Source of the DNA: Rhizobium sp. WYJ-E13
Lineage (GTDB): Bacteria; Pseudomonadota; Alphaproteobacteria; Rhizobiales; Rhizobiaceae
Length of the DNA: 64,000 nucleotides
Reading direction: 5' to 3'
NCBI RefSeq assembly: GCF_018987265.1
Contig: NZ_CP076854.1
Location: 1,550,001 to 1,614,000, forward strand
Part shown: positions 1 to 9,979 of the stretch, one piece after another
How positions within the stretch are numbered: position 1 is the first letter of the stretch
Layout: every line of letters begins with the position of its first letter
The notes under the pieces: generated by a model
What the model saw: the letters and a program-made list of their open reading frames with translations, nothing else
Told to the model about the DNA's origin: nothing
The model's database searches: none
Program-made: the position numbers and the translations under genes

Positions 1-1
1 G

Positions 2-1138
2 ACCGCGGGGCTGCCGATCGACGGTTTCGCCGCTGACATGGAGGCGCCGAAAGTGTCGGTCATCGCTGCGAGAGCCCAGGTTCTCGAACAGAGCGTTTCC
101 GTCGTCGGCACGATCGTTGCGATGGAAACGACGCTCGTCAATACCGATCTGTCCGGAGCCCGGATAGTCTCGATCGCCGCCGAAGAAGGCGATCTTGTCA
201 GCCGCGGACAAGTGCTCGCGACACTGGATACATCAAGGATCGATGTCGAGCTTATGCAAAACGACGCGCAGGCGGCGAGCGCGGCAGCACAACTCGGGCA
301 GGCCTCAAGCGCGCTCGACAATGCCTTGATTTCGCAGGAGGAAGCAGAGGCAGATCTTACGCGCGCGCAAAAGCTCGTTCCCAAGGGGTTGATGTCGCAA
401 GAAGCGCTTGAGCAGCGACAAAAGGCGCTCGCGCGCGCAGAGGTGACGGTGCGAGCCAGCGGGCAGGCTGTCCAGTCGGCAGAAGCAGCCGCCAAAACTG
501 TCGCAGCGGAGCGCAAGGATATTGAATTGCGACTGAGCTATGCGAGAATTGTCGCGCCTGTCGCCGGCCGGATCATCAACCGGTCCGCCAAGGTCGGTGC
601 AACCGCTTCCTCATCCAGCGAGCAGCTCTTCACCATCGCAAATGACGACCAGCTCGAACTGGAAGCGGAAATCCCGCAGGCCCAGTTCGATGTCGTACCC
701 GTCGGCGCCGTCGCTCATGTTTTTCTCGGCGACGGTCGTGATGGTTTGACAGGCATCGTCCGTTTCGTCGCGCCGGCGCTTGCCGACCGGACACGGCTCG
801 GACGCGCCCGGATCACCCTGCCCGGTGGATTGGCGGCCCCGATCGGCGCCTTTGCCTCTGCACGTGTCGAGATCGGAAGCAGCAAAAGCATATTCCTGCC
901 CGCCTCGGCGATTGCCGGTTCCGGCGAGGAACCGTCGATCAAGATCCTCAAGGACAACAGCATCGAACGAAAGCCGGTTTCGCTCGGTTTTCGCCAAGCC
1001 GGTTTCGTTCAGATCCGCTCCGGCGTCGACGAAGGCGACCTGGTGGTGACGAAGTCGGGCGGCTTCATGGAGGCCGGCGATCACGCAGTCCCGGTCGTGG
1101 TGCAGACCGATGCAGGCCCGGTTTCCGAAAGCAACTGA
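2..1138 (+). CDS. RND efflux periplasmic adaptor subunit (5' end outside window)
   Basis: Periplasmic adaptor (membrane fusion protein, HlyD/AcrA family) linking an inner-membrane RND pump to an outer-membrane channel. The frame is open from base 2 with no stop, so the true start and the signal or lipoprotein peptide lie upstream; the ATG at 38 is probably internal. The visible part shows the first half of a lipoyl-like domain, a long Ala/Gln/Glu-rich coiled-coil hairpin (about residues 75-165 counted from the ATG), the returning lipoyl half (VAPVAGRIINRSAKVG) and then the beta-barrel and membrane-proximal domains. It ends 9 bp before the pump gene, so the two are surely co-transcribed. The substrate cannot be read from the sequence. 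Confidence 0.9.
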   Translation, partial: TAGLPIDGFAADMEAPKVSVIAARAQVLEQSVSVVGTIVAMETTLVNTDLSGARIVSIAAEEGDLVSRGQVLATLDTSRIDVELMQNDAQAASAAAQLGQASSALDNALISQEEAEADLTRAQKLVPKGLMSQEALEQRQKALARAEVTVRASGQAVQSAEAAAKTVAAERKDIELRLSYARIVAPVAGRIINRSAKVGATASSSSEQLFTIANDDQLELEAEIPQAQFDVVPVGAVAHVFLGDGRDGLTGIVRFVAPALADRTRLGRARITLPGGLAAPIGAFASARVEIGSSKSIFLPASAIAGSGEEPSIKILKDNSIERKPVSLGFRQAGFVQIRSGVDEGDLVVTKSGGFMEAGDHAVPVVVQTDAGPVSESN

Positions 1139-1147
1139 GGTTATCCG

Positions 1148-4100
1148 ATGAACATCTCCGCATGGGCGATCCGCACGCCGCTGCCCGTCATCCTCCTGTT
1201 CGTCATCCTCACGGGCCTCGGGCTGAAGAGCTACGCAACGCTGCCGATCACCTATTTTCCGGCCATCAATGTCCCGGCAGTGGGTGTGACCGTCGAAGAG
1301 ACCGCGGCAGCACCCGATCAGATCGAAATCCAGATCACCAGGCTTATCGAGGACAGCGTCGCGGCCCTTCCCGATATCAAACATATCGAGTCCACAATTT
1401 CGGAAGGTCGATCGGAGACCAAGGTCGAGTTTGAAATCGGCGTGCCGGTCGACCGGGCCGTCTCCGACGTCAGGGACGCGGTCACGAAGATCCGTGATCG
1501 GCTGCCGGCGGCCATCGATGAACCTGTCATCGACAGGATCGATCCCGAAAACCAGCCGGTCGTCACCTACTCGGCCCATAACGGCTCGATGTCGGCGGAA
1601 GATCTGTCCTTTTTCATCAGCGACGTCGTCGTGAGAAAACTCCAGGGACTGGCCGGAATTGGCCGCGTCGAACTCGTCGGCACCGTCAATCGGGAAATCC
1701 ATGTTCTCCTGAAGGCGGATAGGCTCGCCCCTCTCGGCCTGACGGCTGCCTCGGTCAGCGATCAGATCGCCGCAAGCCAGTTCAATCTGCCGTCCGGGCG
1801 CGGCAGCGTCGATACGCAGGACATGACGGTGGCAACCAAGGCGGCCGTTTCTTCCCTCGACGAGCTCAGGGCCATTCGTCTTGCCTTGCCGCAGGGAAAG
1901 AGCGTCTCTGTCTCCGATGTCGCTGCGGTTGCCGACACGAGAGAGAAGCGGCAGGATTTCGCGCGCGTCGACGGCGAGCCGGCGATCGGCTTTACGGTCT
2001 ACAAGGCGACGGGCGCAGGAGACGTCGACGTCGCCAAAAAAGTTGCCGCAGCCCTTGAGGAGATGGCCGACTCAAGGCCCGGAACGGAGTTCAAGATCGT
2101 CGACGACAGCGTCACGCTGACGCTCGCCAATTTTCTGTCTGCCCGCAGCACGCTGATCGAGGGGGCCATTCTTGCCGTGGTCGTCGTCTTCCTGTTCCTG
2201 CGCGACTGGCGCGCCACCGTCATTGCCGCCATCAGCCTGCCGCTTTCGGCAATCCCGACCTTCTGGGTCATGGAACTGGCCGGCTTCTCGCTCAATATGC
2301 TGAGCCTGCTTGCGATCACCCTGGTGACAGGGATTCTCGTCGACGACTCCATCGTCGAGATCGAAAACATCGTCCGTCACAAAAGCCTCGGCAAAAGCGC
2401 CTACAAGGCTGCGATCGACGCCTCCGACGAGATCGGCCTCGCCGTCATTGCGATCTCGGCCGCCATCATTGCCGTCTTCGCCCCTGTCGGGATGATGCCC
2501 GGCGAAGTAGGTCAATATTTCCGGCAGTTCGGTCTGACGGTCGCGATCGCCGTCTTCTTCTCGCTCCTCGTCGCACGCCTGGTAACCCCGCTGATTGCAG
2601 CCTACTTCCTGACGTCGCCAAGCAAGGCGCCTGCGGAAGGGCGCCTAGTCGCGCGCTATCGCGCGCTCGTCGGCGTGGCCATCAGATGGCGATGGATCAC
2701 AGCCGGGCTGGCGGCTGGCCTCTTTGCCATGACGCTCCTGCTTGCCGGTTTCCTGCCGAGCGCGTTTCTGCCGGCGCAGGATACCGGTCGGATGACGGTT
2801 TCGATCGAGCTGCCGCCAGGCTCGACCCTTACCGACAATGAAGAGGTGAGCGATCTGGTTGCCCGTCGCCTCAAGACGATCGAGGATATCGAGACGGTGT
2901 TCGTGCGCGCCGGATCAGGGTCCGACGGCGTGCCTGACATCCGCAAGTCGGTCATCGTGATGTCCATCGCAGATCGCAGCCAGCGCAAGCTTTCACTTGA
3001 GCAAATCCAGGAAAGCGTCGAGGCTCAATTGAAGGCCATTCCCGACCTTCGCTTCGAATTCATCAACGACCGCGGCGGCCGGGATATCTCGTTCGCAATC
3101 CTGAGTGCCAATGGTGAGCAGGCGTCGAGGGCCGCCCGGGCAATCCTGACCGAAATGCGCTCCAACGCGATGTTCGTCAATCCGGCTTCGTCGGAAGCGA
3201 CACGCCAGCCGGAACTCGGGGTGGTCGTGTCGCCGGAGCGAGCTGCCGATCTTGGCGTCAGTGCAAGAGAGGTCGCGACAGCAATCAGGGTTGCGACGTT
3301 GGGCGATGCCGATTCCAGGCTGCCATCGTTCAAGGACAGCGGCAGGTTGATCCCGATCCGCACGCTCGTCGAGGATGCCGGGATAGACCGGTCGGAGAAG
3401 CTGCGACAGTTGCGGGTGGTGACGTCATCGGGAACCCTCGTGCCGCTCGAGGCAGTCGCACGCCTGGAGGAAAGCGAAAGCGTGTCCGTCATCCATCGCA
3501 TGGAGCGTCAGCGTCGGGTCGAAATCGGCGCGGACCTTGCAGCAGGGATCACGCAAGGCGAAGGCATTGCAGCGCTCAAGAACTTGCCGTCCGTCAAGGC
3601 GCTGCCAGCGGAAGTCGAAATGCGGGCTACCGGCGATTCCGATTCCAAGGACAGCGTTTTTGCGAGTTTTGCCTTCGCCATGATCGCGGGCTTGAGCCTT
3701 GTGGTGGTCGTGCTCATCTTGCTGTTCGGCAGCCCGCTTACGCCGCTGACGATCGTCACCCCTCTTCCGCTTGCGCTTTCAGGTGTCGTTGCCTCCCTCA
3801 TCGTCACCGGCCATCCCGTGTCGCTGCCGGTCGTCATCGGGATCCTCATGCTGATGGGCATCGTCGTGAAAAATTCGATCATGCTTGTCGATTTTGCAAT
3901 CGAGCTCGAGCGGTCGGGCCTGTCACGTATCGAAGCGACAATCGAGGCCTGTGCCGAACGACTGCGCCCGATCGTCATGACGACGCTGGCAATGGTGGCC
4001 GGCATGGTGCCGGCGGCATTCGGCCACGAGATCGGCGGCGAGTTCAGGGCGCCTATGGCGGTCGCGGTCATTGGCGGATTGACGGTTTCAACGGTCCTTT

Positions 4101-4249
4101 CGCTCGTCGTCGTTCCTGCAAGCCACGTCCTGATCGCCGACCTCGGCGATGCGATCAAACGCCTGGCGCAGAAGATGTCGGGCAGCAGAGCTGCCGCTGA
4201 TGGCCCAGGCGACGCCTTCGTCGAAAGGCCCGACAATTTGGGCGGTTAG
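1148..4249 (+). CDS. RND-family efflux transporter permease (AcrB/HAE1-like)
   Basis: Proton-driven inner-membrane pump of the resistance-nodulation-division family, 1033 residues, which is normal full length. The N-terminal membrane helix starts near residue 10. Two large periplasmic loops follow TM1 and TM7. The TM4 segment carries the Asp-Asp pair of the proton relay in VDDSIVEIEN (about residue 400). Conserved helices recur in the second half, including GIVVKNSIMLVDFAIE. It forms a tripartite pump with the adaptor encoded immediately upstream; no outer-membrane TolC-like gene is in view. The sequence looks more like drug/solvent (HAE1) pumps than metal (CusA) pumps, but substrate assignment is inference. 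No dedicated regulator is visible downstream. Confidence 0.95.
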   Translation: MNISAWAIRTPLPVILLFVILTGLGLKSYATLPITYFPAINVPAVGVTVEETAAAPDQIEIQITRLIEDSVAALPDIKHIESTISEGRSETKVEFEIGVPVDRAVSDVRDAVTKIRDRLPAAIDEPVIDRIDPENQPVVTYSAHNGSMSAEDLSFFISDVVVRKLQGLAGIGRVELVGTVNREIHVLLKADRLAPLGLTAASVSDQIAASQFNLPSGRGSVDTQDMTVATKAAVSSLDELRAIRLALPQGKSVSVSDVAAVADTREKRQDFARVDGEPAIGFTVYKATGAGDVDVAKKVAAALEEMADSRPGTEFKIVDDSVTLTLANFLSARSTLIEGAILAVVVVFLFLRDWRATVIAAISLPLSAIPTFWVMELAGFSLNMLSLLAITLVTGILVDDSIVEIENIVRHKSLGKSAYKAAIDASDEIGLAVIAISAAIIAVFAPVGMMPGEVGQYFRQFGLTVAIAVFFSLLVARLVTPLIAAYFLTSPSKAPAEGRLVARYRALVGVAIRWRWITAGLAAGLFAMTLLLAGFLPSAFLPAQDTGRMTVSIELPPGSTLTDNEEVSDLVARRLKTIEDIETVFVRAGSGSDGVPDIRKSVIVMSIADRSQRKLSLEQIQESVEAQLKAIPDLRFEFINDRGGRDISFAILSANGEQASRAARAILTEMRSNAMFVNPASSEATRQPELGVVVSPERAADLGVSAREVATAIRVATLGDADSRLPSFKDSGRLIPIRTLVEDAGIDRSEKLRQLRVVTSSGTLVPLEAVARLEESESVSVIHRMERQRRVEIGADLAAGITQGEGIAALKNLPSVKALPAEVEMRATGDSDSKDSVFASFAFAMIAGLSLVVVVLILLFGSPLTPLTIVTPLPLALSGVVASLIVTGHPVSLPVVIGILMLMGIVVKNSIMLVDFAIELERSGLSRIEATIEACAERLRPIVMTTLAMVAGMVPAAFGHEIGGEFRAPMAVAVIGGLTVSTVLSLVVVPASHVLIADLGDAIKRLAQKMSGSRAAADGPGDAFVERPDNLGG

Positions 4250-4430
4250 TGCTGCGAGACGATCCGACCGTCAGGATTCACAGGGGCCTCGCGATGGATG
4301 GACAGTAGCAAATGACCGCAAGCGGATGGCTGTGGCGGCACTGTCTGCATCTCAAATCCCGAACACGTCAGCCGAGCGGTATCGGGCCGGCGCTGAGCGG
4401 CCCAATATGGTTGCGGGTTGACGACGCGGC

Positions 4431-5714
4431 TTATGCTGCATCGAGCGCCAGGGTGAGATCGGCAATGAGGTCGTCTGGATGTTCGATACCGATCGACAGC
4501 CTGATCGTTGCATCGAGGACGCCGATGCGCTGGCGCACCTCGGCCGGCACGCCCGAATGCGTCATGGTTGCCGGATGCGATGCCAAGGATTCCGTTCCGC
4601 CGAGGCTGACGGCAAGCTTGAAGATCTTCAGCGCGTTCAGAAACCGGAACGCGGCCGGCTGGCCACCCTTGATATCGAAGGAGAATGTCGAACCGGCGCC
4701 GCTGCACTGGGCCGCAAATGTCCTGCCGACGGCGGAATCGGGATCGCTATATGGCAGGTAGTGGATCGTTTCGACCTTGGGATGCTGCCTGAGGAAGTCG
4801 GCTACCGCCTTGGCATTGCTGTCGGCGCGCTCCATGCGGATCTGCAGCGTTTCGAGTGAACGCCCGAGCATCCAGCATGAATGCGGATCGAGCTGCGTGC
4901 CGATTGCGCCGCGAAGCGCCTTCACCTGCTTGATCAGCGCCCGGCTGCCAAGCGCTGCCCCGGCGATCAGATCCGAATGGCCGCCGACATATTTGGTCAG
5001 GGAATAGAGAGAAATGTCCGCGCCATGCTCGATCGGGCGCTGAAAGACCGGACCGAGCAGCGTGTTATCGCAGGCGACGACAGGCATATGGCCCTGCTTC
5101 TGACCGATTGCATCGGCAATCCGCCGGATCATCGCGATGTCGACAAGGCTGTTGGTCGGGTTTGCAGGCGTCTCGATGAGGATGACAGAGACACGGCCCT
5201 TGGCCATCGCCTCCTCGGCCGCTGTCTTTACCGAGGCTTCACTCACGCCATCGGCAAAACCGACTGCGGAAACGCCGAAATTGAGGAAGGTTTTCGCAAG
5301 CAAGGTTTCCGTCCCGCCATAGAGCGGCTGCGAATGGAGGATGGCATCTCCCGGACGGACAAAGGCAAGCAAGATCGTCGCGATGGCGGACATGCCCGAT
5401 GAAAACACCGCGCCGCTTTCGGCTCGCTCGTAGACCGCCAGACGATCTTCGATGATCTCGCTGTTTGGATGATTGAAACGCGAATAGACGAGACCTGCCC
5501 CTCTTCCTTCCGGCGGCTCCTTCCGACCCGAGACGTAATCGAAGAAATCGCGACCGTCTTCGGCGGAGTTGAAAACGAACGTGGACGTCAGGAAGACGGG
5601 CGGCTTGACCGCACCTTCGGAGAGTTCCGGATCATAGCCGTAGTTCAGCATCTGGGTTTCCGGATGCAGGGGATGATTGCCGATATGGGTTCTTGGAGGA
5701 TGCGGTGCAGTCAT
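4431..5714 (-). CDS. Cystathionine gamma-synthase family PLP-dependent enzyme
   Basis: Fold-type I PLP enzyme of the Cys/Met metabolism family, 427 residues. The Schiff-base lysine is K241 in [15 protein letters not shown]. The phosphate-contact region [11 protein letters not shown] and the cofactor Asp in CDNTLLGP are present. Members make or break C-S bonds (cystathionine gamma-synthase, gamma-lyase, methionine gamma-lyase, O-acetylhomoserine sulfhydrylase), and motif inspection cannot separate these activities. The insert [13 protein letters not shown] near residue 62 is typical of a proteobacterial subgroup annotated only at family level. A GAGGGA ribosome-binding site lies upstream of the ATG. 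The gene stands alone, opposite in direction to the efflux genes, with no sulfur-pathway neighbours. Confidence 0.9.
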   Translation of the reverse strand: MTAPHPPRTHIGNHPLHPETQMLNYGYDPELSEGAVKPPVFLTSTFVFNSAEDGRDFFDYVSGRKEPPEGRGAGLVYSRFNHPNSEIIEDRLAVYERAESGAVFSSGMSAIATILLAFVRPGDAILHSQPLYGGTETLLAKTFLNFGVSAVGFADGVSEASVKTAAEEAMAKGRVSVILIETPANPTNSLVDIAMIRRIADAIGQKQGHMPVVACDNTLLGPVFQRPIEHGADISLYSLTKYVGGHSDLIAGAALGSRALIKQVKALRGAIGTQLDPHSCWMLGRSLETLQIRMERADSNAKAVADFLRQHPKVETIHYLPYSDPDSAVGRTFAAQCSGAGSTFSFDIKGGQPAAFRFLNALKIFKLAVSLGGTESLASHPATMTHSGVPAEVRQRIGVLDATIRLSIGIEHPDDLIADLTLALDAA

Positions 5715-6369
5715 GGAACGTTTCCCTCAATTGGCGCTTCCTGGCATCAATATGCCTGCGCCTCGCTCATATCTGGAGCGCTGCAGCAACAGAGAAACAC
5801 CCACGGGCAAATGACCAGCAAATTTAGTGAATCAAACGGCCTGGCTGGTGGAGTTGTGATACTGCAATCTCAGCGGGGCATTGAGATGTAAGTCGACGAT
5901 ACGCCGAGAACCGTACCAAATCGCTCAAACCACAAGGACGGACACACCCTCGCCGCAACCATCTCATCAGGCGACCGGTGACAGGCGTGCTGGCTGGAAA
6001 GTGGGCGCTCGGGTTGGCCACAGCCAGGGCGCCGACAGCACTGATGAGTGCAGCGGCCTGAGATCAGGGTCCAAGCGAGCGGACGGCAGCCTATCTCCTC
6101 GGCTGACGGTTCACCAATGTCCGAGATTGATTGATGACTGAGACTACTGTTTTGACGAAGCTTTGTGACACCGCCGATGGCTGGAATCGCGGGAGTCGGA
6201 TATGTGATCTTTCGGGTCGGCGATCAGCGCTCACGCGGGCCGGGCTATTTGTCGGATGGCTTCCTGGCCGAGCGGCGAGCAGCCATGGCCCTTCCGTCGA
6301 AGCCGTGGCCCTCCCGTCGAAAGAGCTGCACACCACACATGCGTCGGAGATCAGACCATACAGGTAGAT
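5715..6369. other. 655-bp non-coding stretch between two minus-strand genes
   Basis: Short ORFs exist on both strands but none has recognisable composition, a ribosome-binding site or family similarity. The part next to 5714 should hold the promoter of the PLP enzyme. The part near 6282-6321 carries a short imperfect tandem duplication, listed separately. It is probably a degenerate spacer. Confidence 0.5.
6282..6321. repeat. Imperfect 20-bp tandem duplication
   Basis: Two adjacent 20-bp units, 6282-6301 and 6302-6321, differ at two positions (GCCATGGCCCTTCCGTCGAA versus GCCGTGGCCCTCCCGTCGAA). It lies in non-coding DNA just downstream of the transglutaminase-like gene. It looks like replication slippage rather than a functional array. 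Confidence 0.7.
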
Positions 6370-6963
6370 CTAAAGTTCGTACCATATCCGCGGATCATCG
6401 CCTGACTGGATCATCAGCCACCGAAGATCCGTATCCTTCCAGCTCTTGATCTCATTCATGCGATTATCGAGGACCAGATCGCCACGATCGGTCTTGACGA
6501 CGAGAACCGCGTGGCCCTTGCCCGTGGGTGTCTTGGTCACGGCGATCCGCAGTGCCTTCGTCGACCAGCCCATAGCGATGAGGTGGTCGCGCTTCGTCAG
6601 CGCAAAATCCTCGCAATCACCTGACTTTACGTTCACCTGCCAGACATCGCCCTGATCGGGCCGTTCGTCCACTGGGCGGATCGAGCGGTTGACCGAGGTG
6701 TTGACGGCGTGAAGCTGCTTGTCCGCAAGGGGACTCAAGGAGATTTCGGACGCGTCGCCGCGAGCAGTACACTCATCCGGATTTCGGGCGCAGAACATTA
6801 CATGCGCAAAAGGTGCTGCGGTCCGGCGCTTTTCGGAAATATAGCTGAATACCGGCGCCGTCTTCAGGCCACGGGCTACGCCGCCCGGACCGTCTGCATG
6901 AGCAGCCTGAACCACAAACAGAGATGCAAGCGTAACCACAACAACCAGTTCATGCTTAGACAT
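6370..6963 (-). CDS. Transglutaminase-like cysteine proteinase (BTLCP family)
   Basis: Predicted periplasmic bacterial transglutaminase-like cysteine proteinase, 197 residues, the usual size. A signal peptide of about 23 residues ends at VQAAHA. The catalytic triad is visible: C117 in SGDCEDFALTKRDHL, H151 in GKGHAVLVV and D166 in LVLDNR. Other rhizobial family members occur next to type I secretion or surface-protein genes and LapG-like proteases cleave adhesins, but no adhesin or LapD-like partner is adjacent here, so the target is unknown. The gene is monocistronic, with its promoter in the 718-bp gap beyond 6963. Confidence 0.9.
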   Translation of the reverse strand: MSKHELVVVVTLASLFVVQAAHADGPGGVARGLKTAPVFSYISEKRRTAAPFAHVMFCARNPDECTARGDASEISLSPLADKQLHAVNTSVNRSIRPVDERPDQGDVWQVNVKSGDCEDFALTKRDHLIAMGWSTKALRIAVTKTPTGKGHAVLVVKTDRGDLVLDNRMNEIKSWKDTDLRWLMIQSGDDPRIWYEL

Positions 6964-7681
6964 TTTCTACCCCCGTGTGGCGGTTTACCGAACGATGATG
7001 AGCTCAGCCCAGCGGCGATGAAGCATTTTTAGGCGTGCGTCATTCGAACGGTGGGCACGTGATCGCGATCTCTTTTTCTTGGACCTTTCCGGAGACGGTC
7101 AATCATTCAGGTGTGTCCGGGTCTTCAGTCACAGCGGAGCTGGCGGCATGCGCATCGCGACCGACGCATCGACGCCAACGGCTTGACAATTTAAACTAGC
7201 ACGGCGAGCAGCAATTTCAATTGTCGCGATAGGTGCTGATTTGAAAAAGCGTTGATGAAGGTGCCGCATCCGCGTGGATGGACTTGCTTCAGGAGCTTGA
7301 TCGAATATGCGACGCCCGGCAGTGAACGGTTTGCCATCCCGGTGGCTGTCCTACGACGTCCAGCACTTTGTCGCCGACGACCTTCCGGCGATCGACATGT
7401 TCGCTCCGTCCGAGGTCTACAAAAAGAGCCTGGATGTTTCCATCGTCACCCGAGAGGAAGGGCTTCTCGCCTGGCGGTGCAAGAGAGGGTAATCGGTTCG
7501 CCAAGCCCAAACCGGTCAATACGTGCCATGCTGATCCGTGCACGCTCTTGGGCCTGGCACAGGTTGGTGCCCAAATTGCGCACGCGTGCGCCGCGGCCTG
7601 TTATAAAAACTATTATATTACTTTCGGTTGCATTTTCGCGCAAACCCCGCAATGATCATTCCATGATCGGAGGTACCAGCC
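6964..7681. other. 718-bp intergenic region between divergent genes
   Basis: It separates the minus-strand protease gene from the plus-strand XRE gene. No convincing gene was found. A 61-codon frame at 7307-7492 has coding-like composition but no good ribosome-binding site and no known family, so it may be a remnant. The stretch from about 7600 to 7625 is A/T-rich and probably contains the XRE promoter. Confidence 0.5.
7651..7674 (+). promoter_or_regulatory. Palindrome and strong ribosome-binding site before the XRE gene
   Basis: The 10-bp perfect palindrome AATGATCATT (7651-7660) sits directly upstream of the ribosome-binding site GGAGGT (7669-7674), which is 7 bases from the ATG at 7682. 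A palindrome at this place suits autoregulation by the dimeric XRE protein. That role is inference. Confidence 0.45.
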
Positions 7682-8116
7682 ATGAAGGCCAAATCGCCCA
7701 CATCGATTGATGTCTATGTCGGTAGCAGAGTACGAGCGCGCCGCAAGCTGCTCAGGCTATCGCAGGCCGGTCTTGCCGAACGGATCGGCGTCACCTTCCA
7801 GCAGATCCAGAAGTATGAAAAAGGCATAAATCGCATTGGCGCGAGCCGGCTGCAGACGATCGCCGAAACACTGGGTGTACCCGTTCAATTCTTCTTCGAA
7901 AATCACACCGAGCCTGCCGCTTACAGCCTTGTCAGCAACGGCCGTGATGATGTGAATGCCTTTTTGATGTCGAAGGATGCCCAGGCTCTCAATCGCGCCT
8001 TCATGGCGATAGAGAGCTCAGAGATCAGGCAGAAGCTCATCGCCCTGGCCAAGAGCCTTGCCAGGAACACGACTTCCGACATTGATGACGTCATCCATCC
8101 AGAGGCCGGCGCCTGA
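7682..8116 (+). CDS. XRE-family transcriptional regulator (PraR-like)
   Basis: 144-residue DNA-binding protein with one XRE/Cro-type helix-turn-helix at about residues 12-70 (VGSRVRARRKLLRLSQAGLA, followed by a recognition helix around FQQIQKYEKG). The GSRVRARR and FQQIQKYEKG...RIGASRL pattern is that of the rhizobial PraR-like group, small regulators of quorum-sensing and surface functions. The C-terminal part (about 85-140) is helical and probably mediates dimerisation. The start is fixed by GGAGGT 7 bases upstream. It ends 9 bp before the next regulator and heads the YcaO-TfuA locus, so it probably controls that locus. Confidence 0.88.
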   Translation: MKAKSPTSIDVYVGSRVRARRKLLRLSQAGLAERIGVTFQQIQKYEKGINRIGASRLQTIAETLGVPVQFFFENHTEPAAYSLVSNGRDDVNAFLMSKDAQALNRAFMAIESSEIRQKLIALAKSLARNTTSDIDDVIHPEAGA

Positions 8117-8125
8117 GGACTTTTC

Positions 8126-9967
8126 GTGATTCATCTCCAGACCTTTGGCGAGTTGCGACTGACAGATGGCCTGGGCGCGCCGATCCGCTATCCGGTCAAG
8201 GCTCTGGTGATGCTGGCCTATCTGTGTTGCTCGCCGGATCATCAGCGCAGCCGACAAGAGCTTGCGCGGTTCTTGTGGAACGAGACCGGAGATCATCTTG
8301 CCGATCTCAATTTGCGGAAGCTGATTTCACGCATTCGCGATACAACGACCGTATCCGACGAACAGATCCTGAGTTTCGGGCCGCCTTTCGTCACCCTAAA
8401 CAAGGCCGCCATATCGGTTGATCTCGACATATTGCGAACGAAAAAGCAGCCAGTGGCGCAACTGGCCGTCGTCAGCGACCTTGTGCAACGCGGCTTCATT
8501 CCCGGTCTCAGCGCATCAACCAAGGCAATCGACGGATGGATCGAGCGCGAACGGCAGCTGCAAGTGCTCACCCTGAGGGACATCTTCGTCAGAGCTGCGG
8601 ATCACATTCGCGATGATGAGGAACGTCGCCTTCTGCGCCGCTCGGGACTTCAACTTCTTGAAACCTTTCCCAACGACGAGCAGATCCGCTCCATCCTTCG
8701 CGGCACGGCGGATGATCATTCGCAACGCCACCTGCGGGCGACGAGATCCGTAGGAGTCGCAAGCAGCCCCATCGCGGAGCAACAAGACACCACCCTGCCG
8801 CAGATCGTAACCGCGACACCAGCGCCACGGCTTGTTCTCTTGCCTCCAGGCGCAGCGGCCTTGACGCGGCAGGCGGCTATTGCCGACGCCCTTATCGAGG
8901 ATGTCACGATCGAGCTCTGCGCGCTACGCAACATATCCGTCGTCGCGCCCCATACAGCCGAGCAGATCCGCCGCGACTCCGACAAGGCCACGATCGTTCA
9001 GCGGCACTCGATTTCCTACCTCCTGGACACACGGCTTTCTGGAGAAGGGCTTTATGCGCAACTCATTTATTTCCCGACCGACGAGATTTTGTGGGCGGCC
9101 CGATTTGAAATGGCAGTCGAGACGCTGCCGACGCAAAGGCGCTTGATCGCCCAGAAACTTGCCGATGCGGTTTCGGGACAATTGAAGCGCAACGAAAGCA
9201 CTCGCCTTCGCAACGAGGCTGACCCGCAAGCCTATCATTCCTATCTCGTCGGTGCCGGCTTGCTCACCAAGCTTAGCCTGCCGGATATCCGGCGTGCACG
9301 GAAATCCTTCAAGCGCGCACTGCATTTTTCTTCGGATTATGCCCCTGCTTTCACAGGCCTGTCGCGGACATTCACCAGCGAGTGGCTGTTGACCACGCAA
9401 GGCGATCCCGCCCTGCTGAAGCTTGCGGAAGATCAGGCGCTCCGGGCGATAGAAAGAGATTCAGAATCGGCAGCCGGGCATCGAGAACTCGGTGTGACGA
9501 AGCTCTACCAGAGTGCTGTCGATGACAGTGTTGCGGCACTTGAGCTCGCCGAAAGCCTCAGCCCGCATTATGCCGACGTCATCTACAGCCATGCGGATAC
9601 GCTGGTCCATGCGTCGCGGCCGCAAGATGCGCTGGAGAAAATCAAAAAAGCGATCTCACTCAATCCGATCGCACCCGACGCCTACCTCTGGTGCGCGGCT
9701 GGGGCGAGCTACTTCCTTGAACGTTACGAGGAGGCGCTCGCCTATGTCGATCAAATGAAAGACAAGGCACCGGCCTACCGCATCGCAGCAGCCAGCTGCG
9801 CGATGATCGGCGATCGAAAACGGGCACAGTTTTACCGGCAACGCGCCGAAATGCTCAACCCTACTTTCGAGGTCGAGAAATGGCTCGCCTTGGTGCCCTT
9901 CAAGGAGCAATGGCAAAAAGAGCTTTACCGGGACGGTCTTTTCAAGGCCGGATTTTCAAAAACCTAA
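8126..9967 (+). CDS. Winged-helix (BTAD/SARP-like) regulator with TolB-like and TPR modules
   Basis: 613-residue multidomain regulator. Residues about 1-90 resemble the OmpR/SARP winged helix of transcriptional activators (begins MIHLQTFGELRLTDG; ALVMLAYLCCSPDHQRSR and ARFLWNE mark the effector helices). Residues about 90-190 resemble a bacterial transcriptional activation domain. Residues about 230-355 match the TolB-like module found in rhizobial cyclase-TPR proteins (ADALIEDVTIELCALRNISV). Residues about 370-600 are TPR repeats (for example AYHSYLVGAGLL and ALEKIKKAISLNPIAPDAYL). It lies 9 bp after the XRE gene and 12 bp before the 72-codon gene. Its position suggests a pathway-specific activator for the YcaO-TfuA genes. 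No membrane segment is seen. Confidence 0.85.
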   Translation: MIHLQTFGELRLTDGLGAPIRYPVKALVMLAYLCCSPDHQRSRQELARFLWNETGDHLADLNLRKLISRIRDTTTVSDEQILSFGPPFVTLNKAAISVDLDILRTKKQPVAQLAVVSDLVQRGFIPGLSASTKAIDGWIERERQLQVLTLRDIFVRAADHIRDDEERRLLRRSGLQLLETFPNDEQIRSILRGTADDHSQRHLRATRSVGVASSPIAEQQDTTLPQIVTATPAPRLVLLPPGAAALTRQAAIADALIEDVTIELCALRNISVVAPHTAEQIRRDSDKATIVQRHSISYLLDTRLSGEGLYAQLIYFPTDEILWAARFEMAVETLPTQRRLIAQKLADAVSGQLKRNESTRLRNEADPQAYHSYLVGAGLLTKLSLPDIRRARKSFKRALHFSSDYAPAFTGLSRTFTSEWLLTTQGDPALLKLAEDQALRAIERDSESAAGHRELGVTKLYQSAVDDSVAALELAESLSPHYADVIYSHADTLVHASRPQDALEKIKKAISLNPIAPDAYLWCAAGASYFLERYEEALAYVDQMKDKAPAYRIAAASCAMIGDRKRAQFYRQRAEMLNPTFEVEKWLALVPFKEQWQKELYRDGLFKAGFSKT

Positions 9968-9979
9968 CGGGAGAATGAT

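Noticed and set aside
7307..7492. 61-codon plus-strand frame as a gene
   Set aside because: Coding-like composition but a poorly placed ribosome-binding site (11 bases away) and no family; kept only as a possible remnant.
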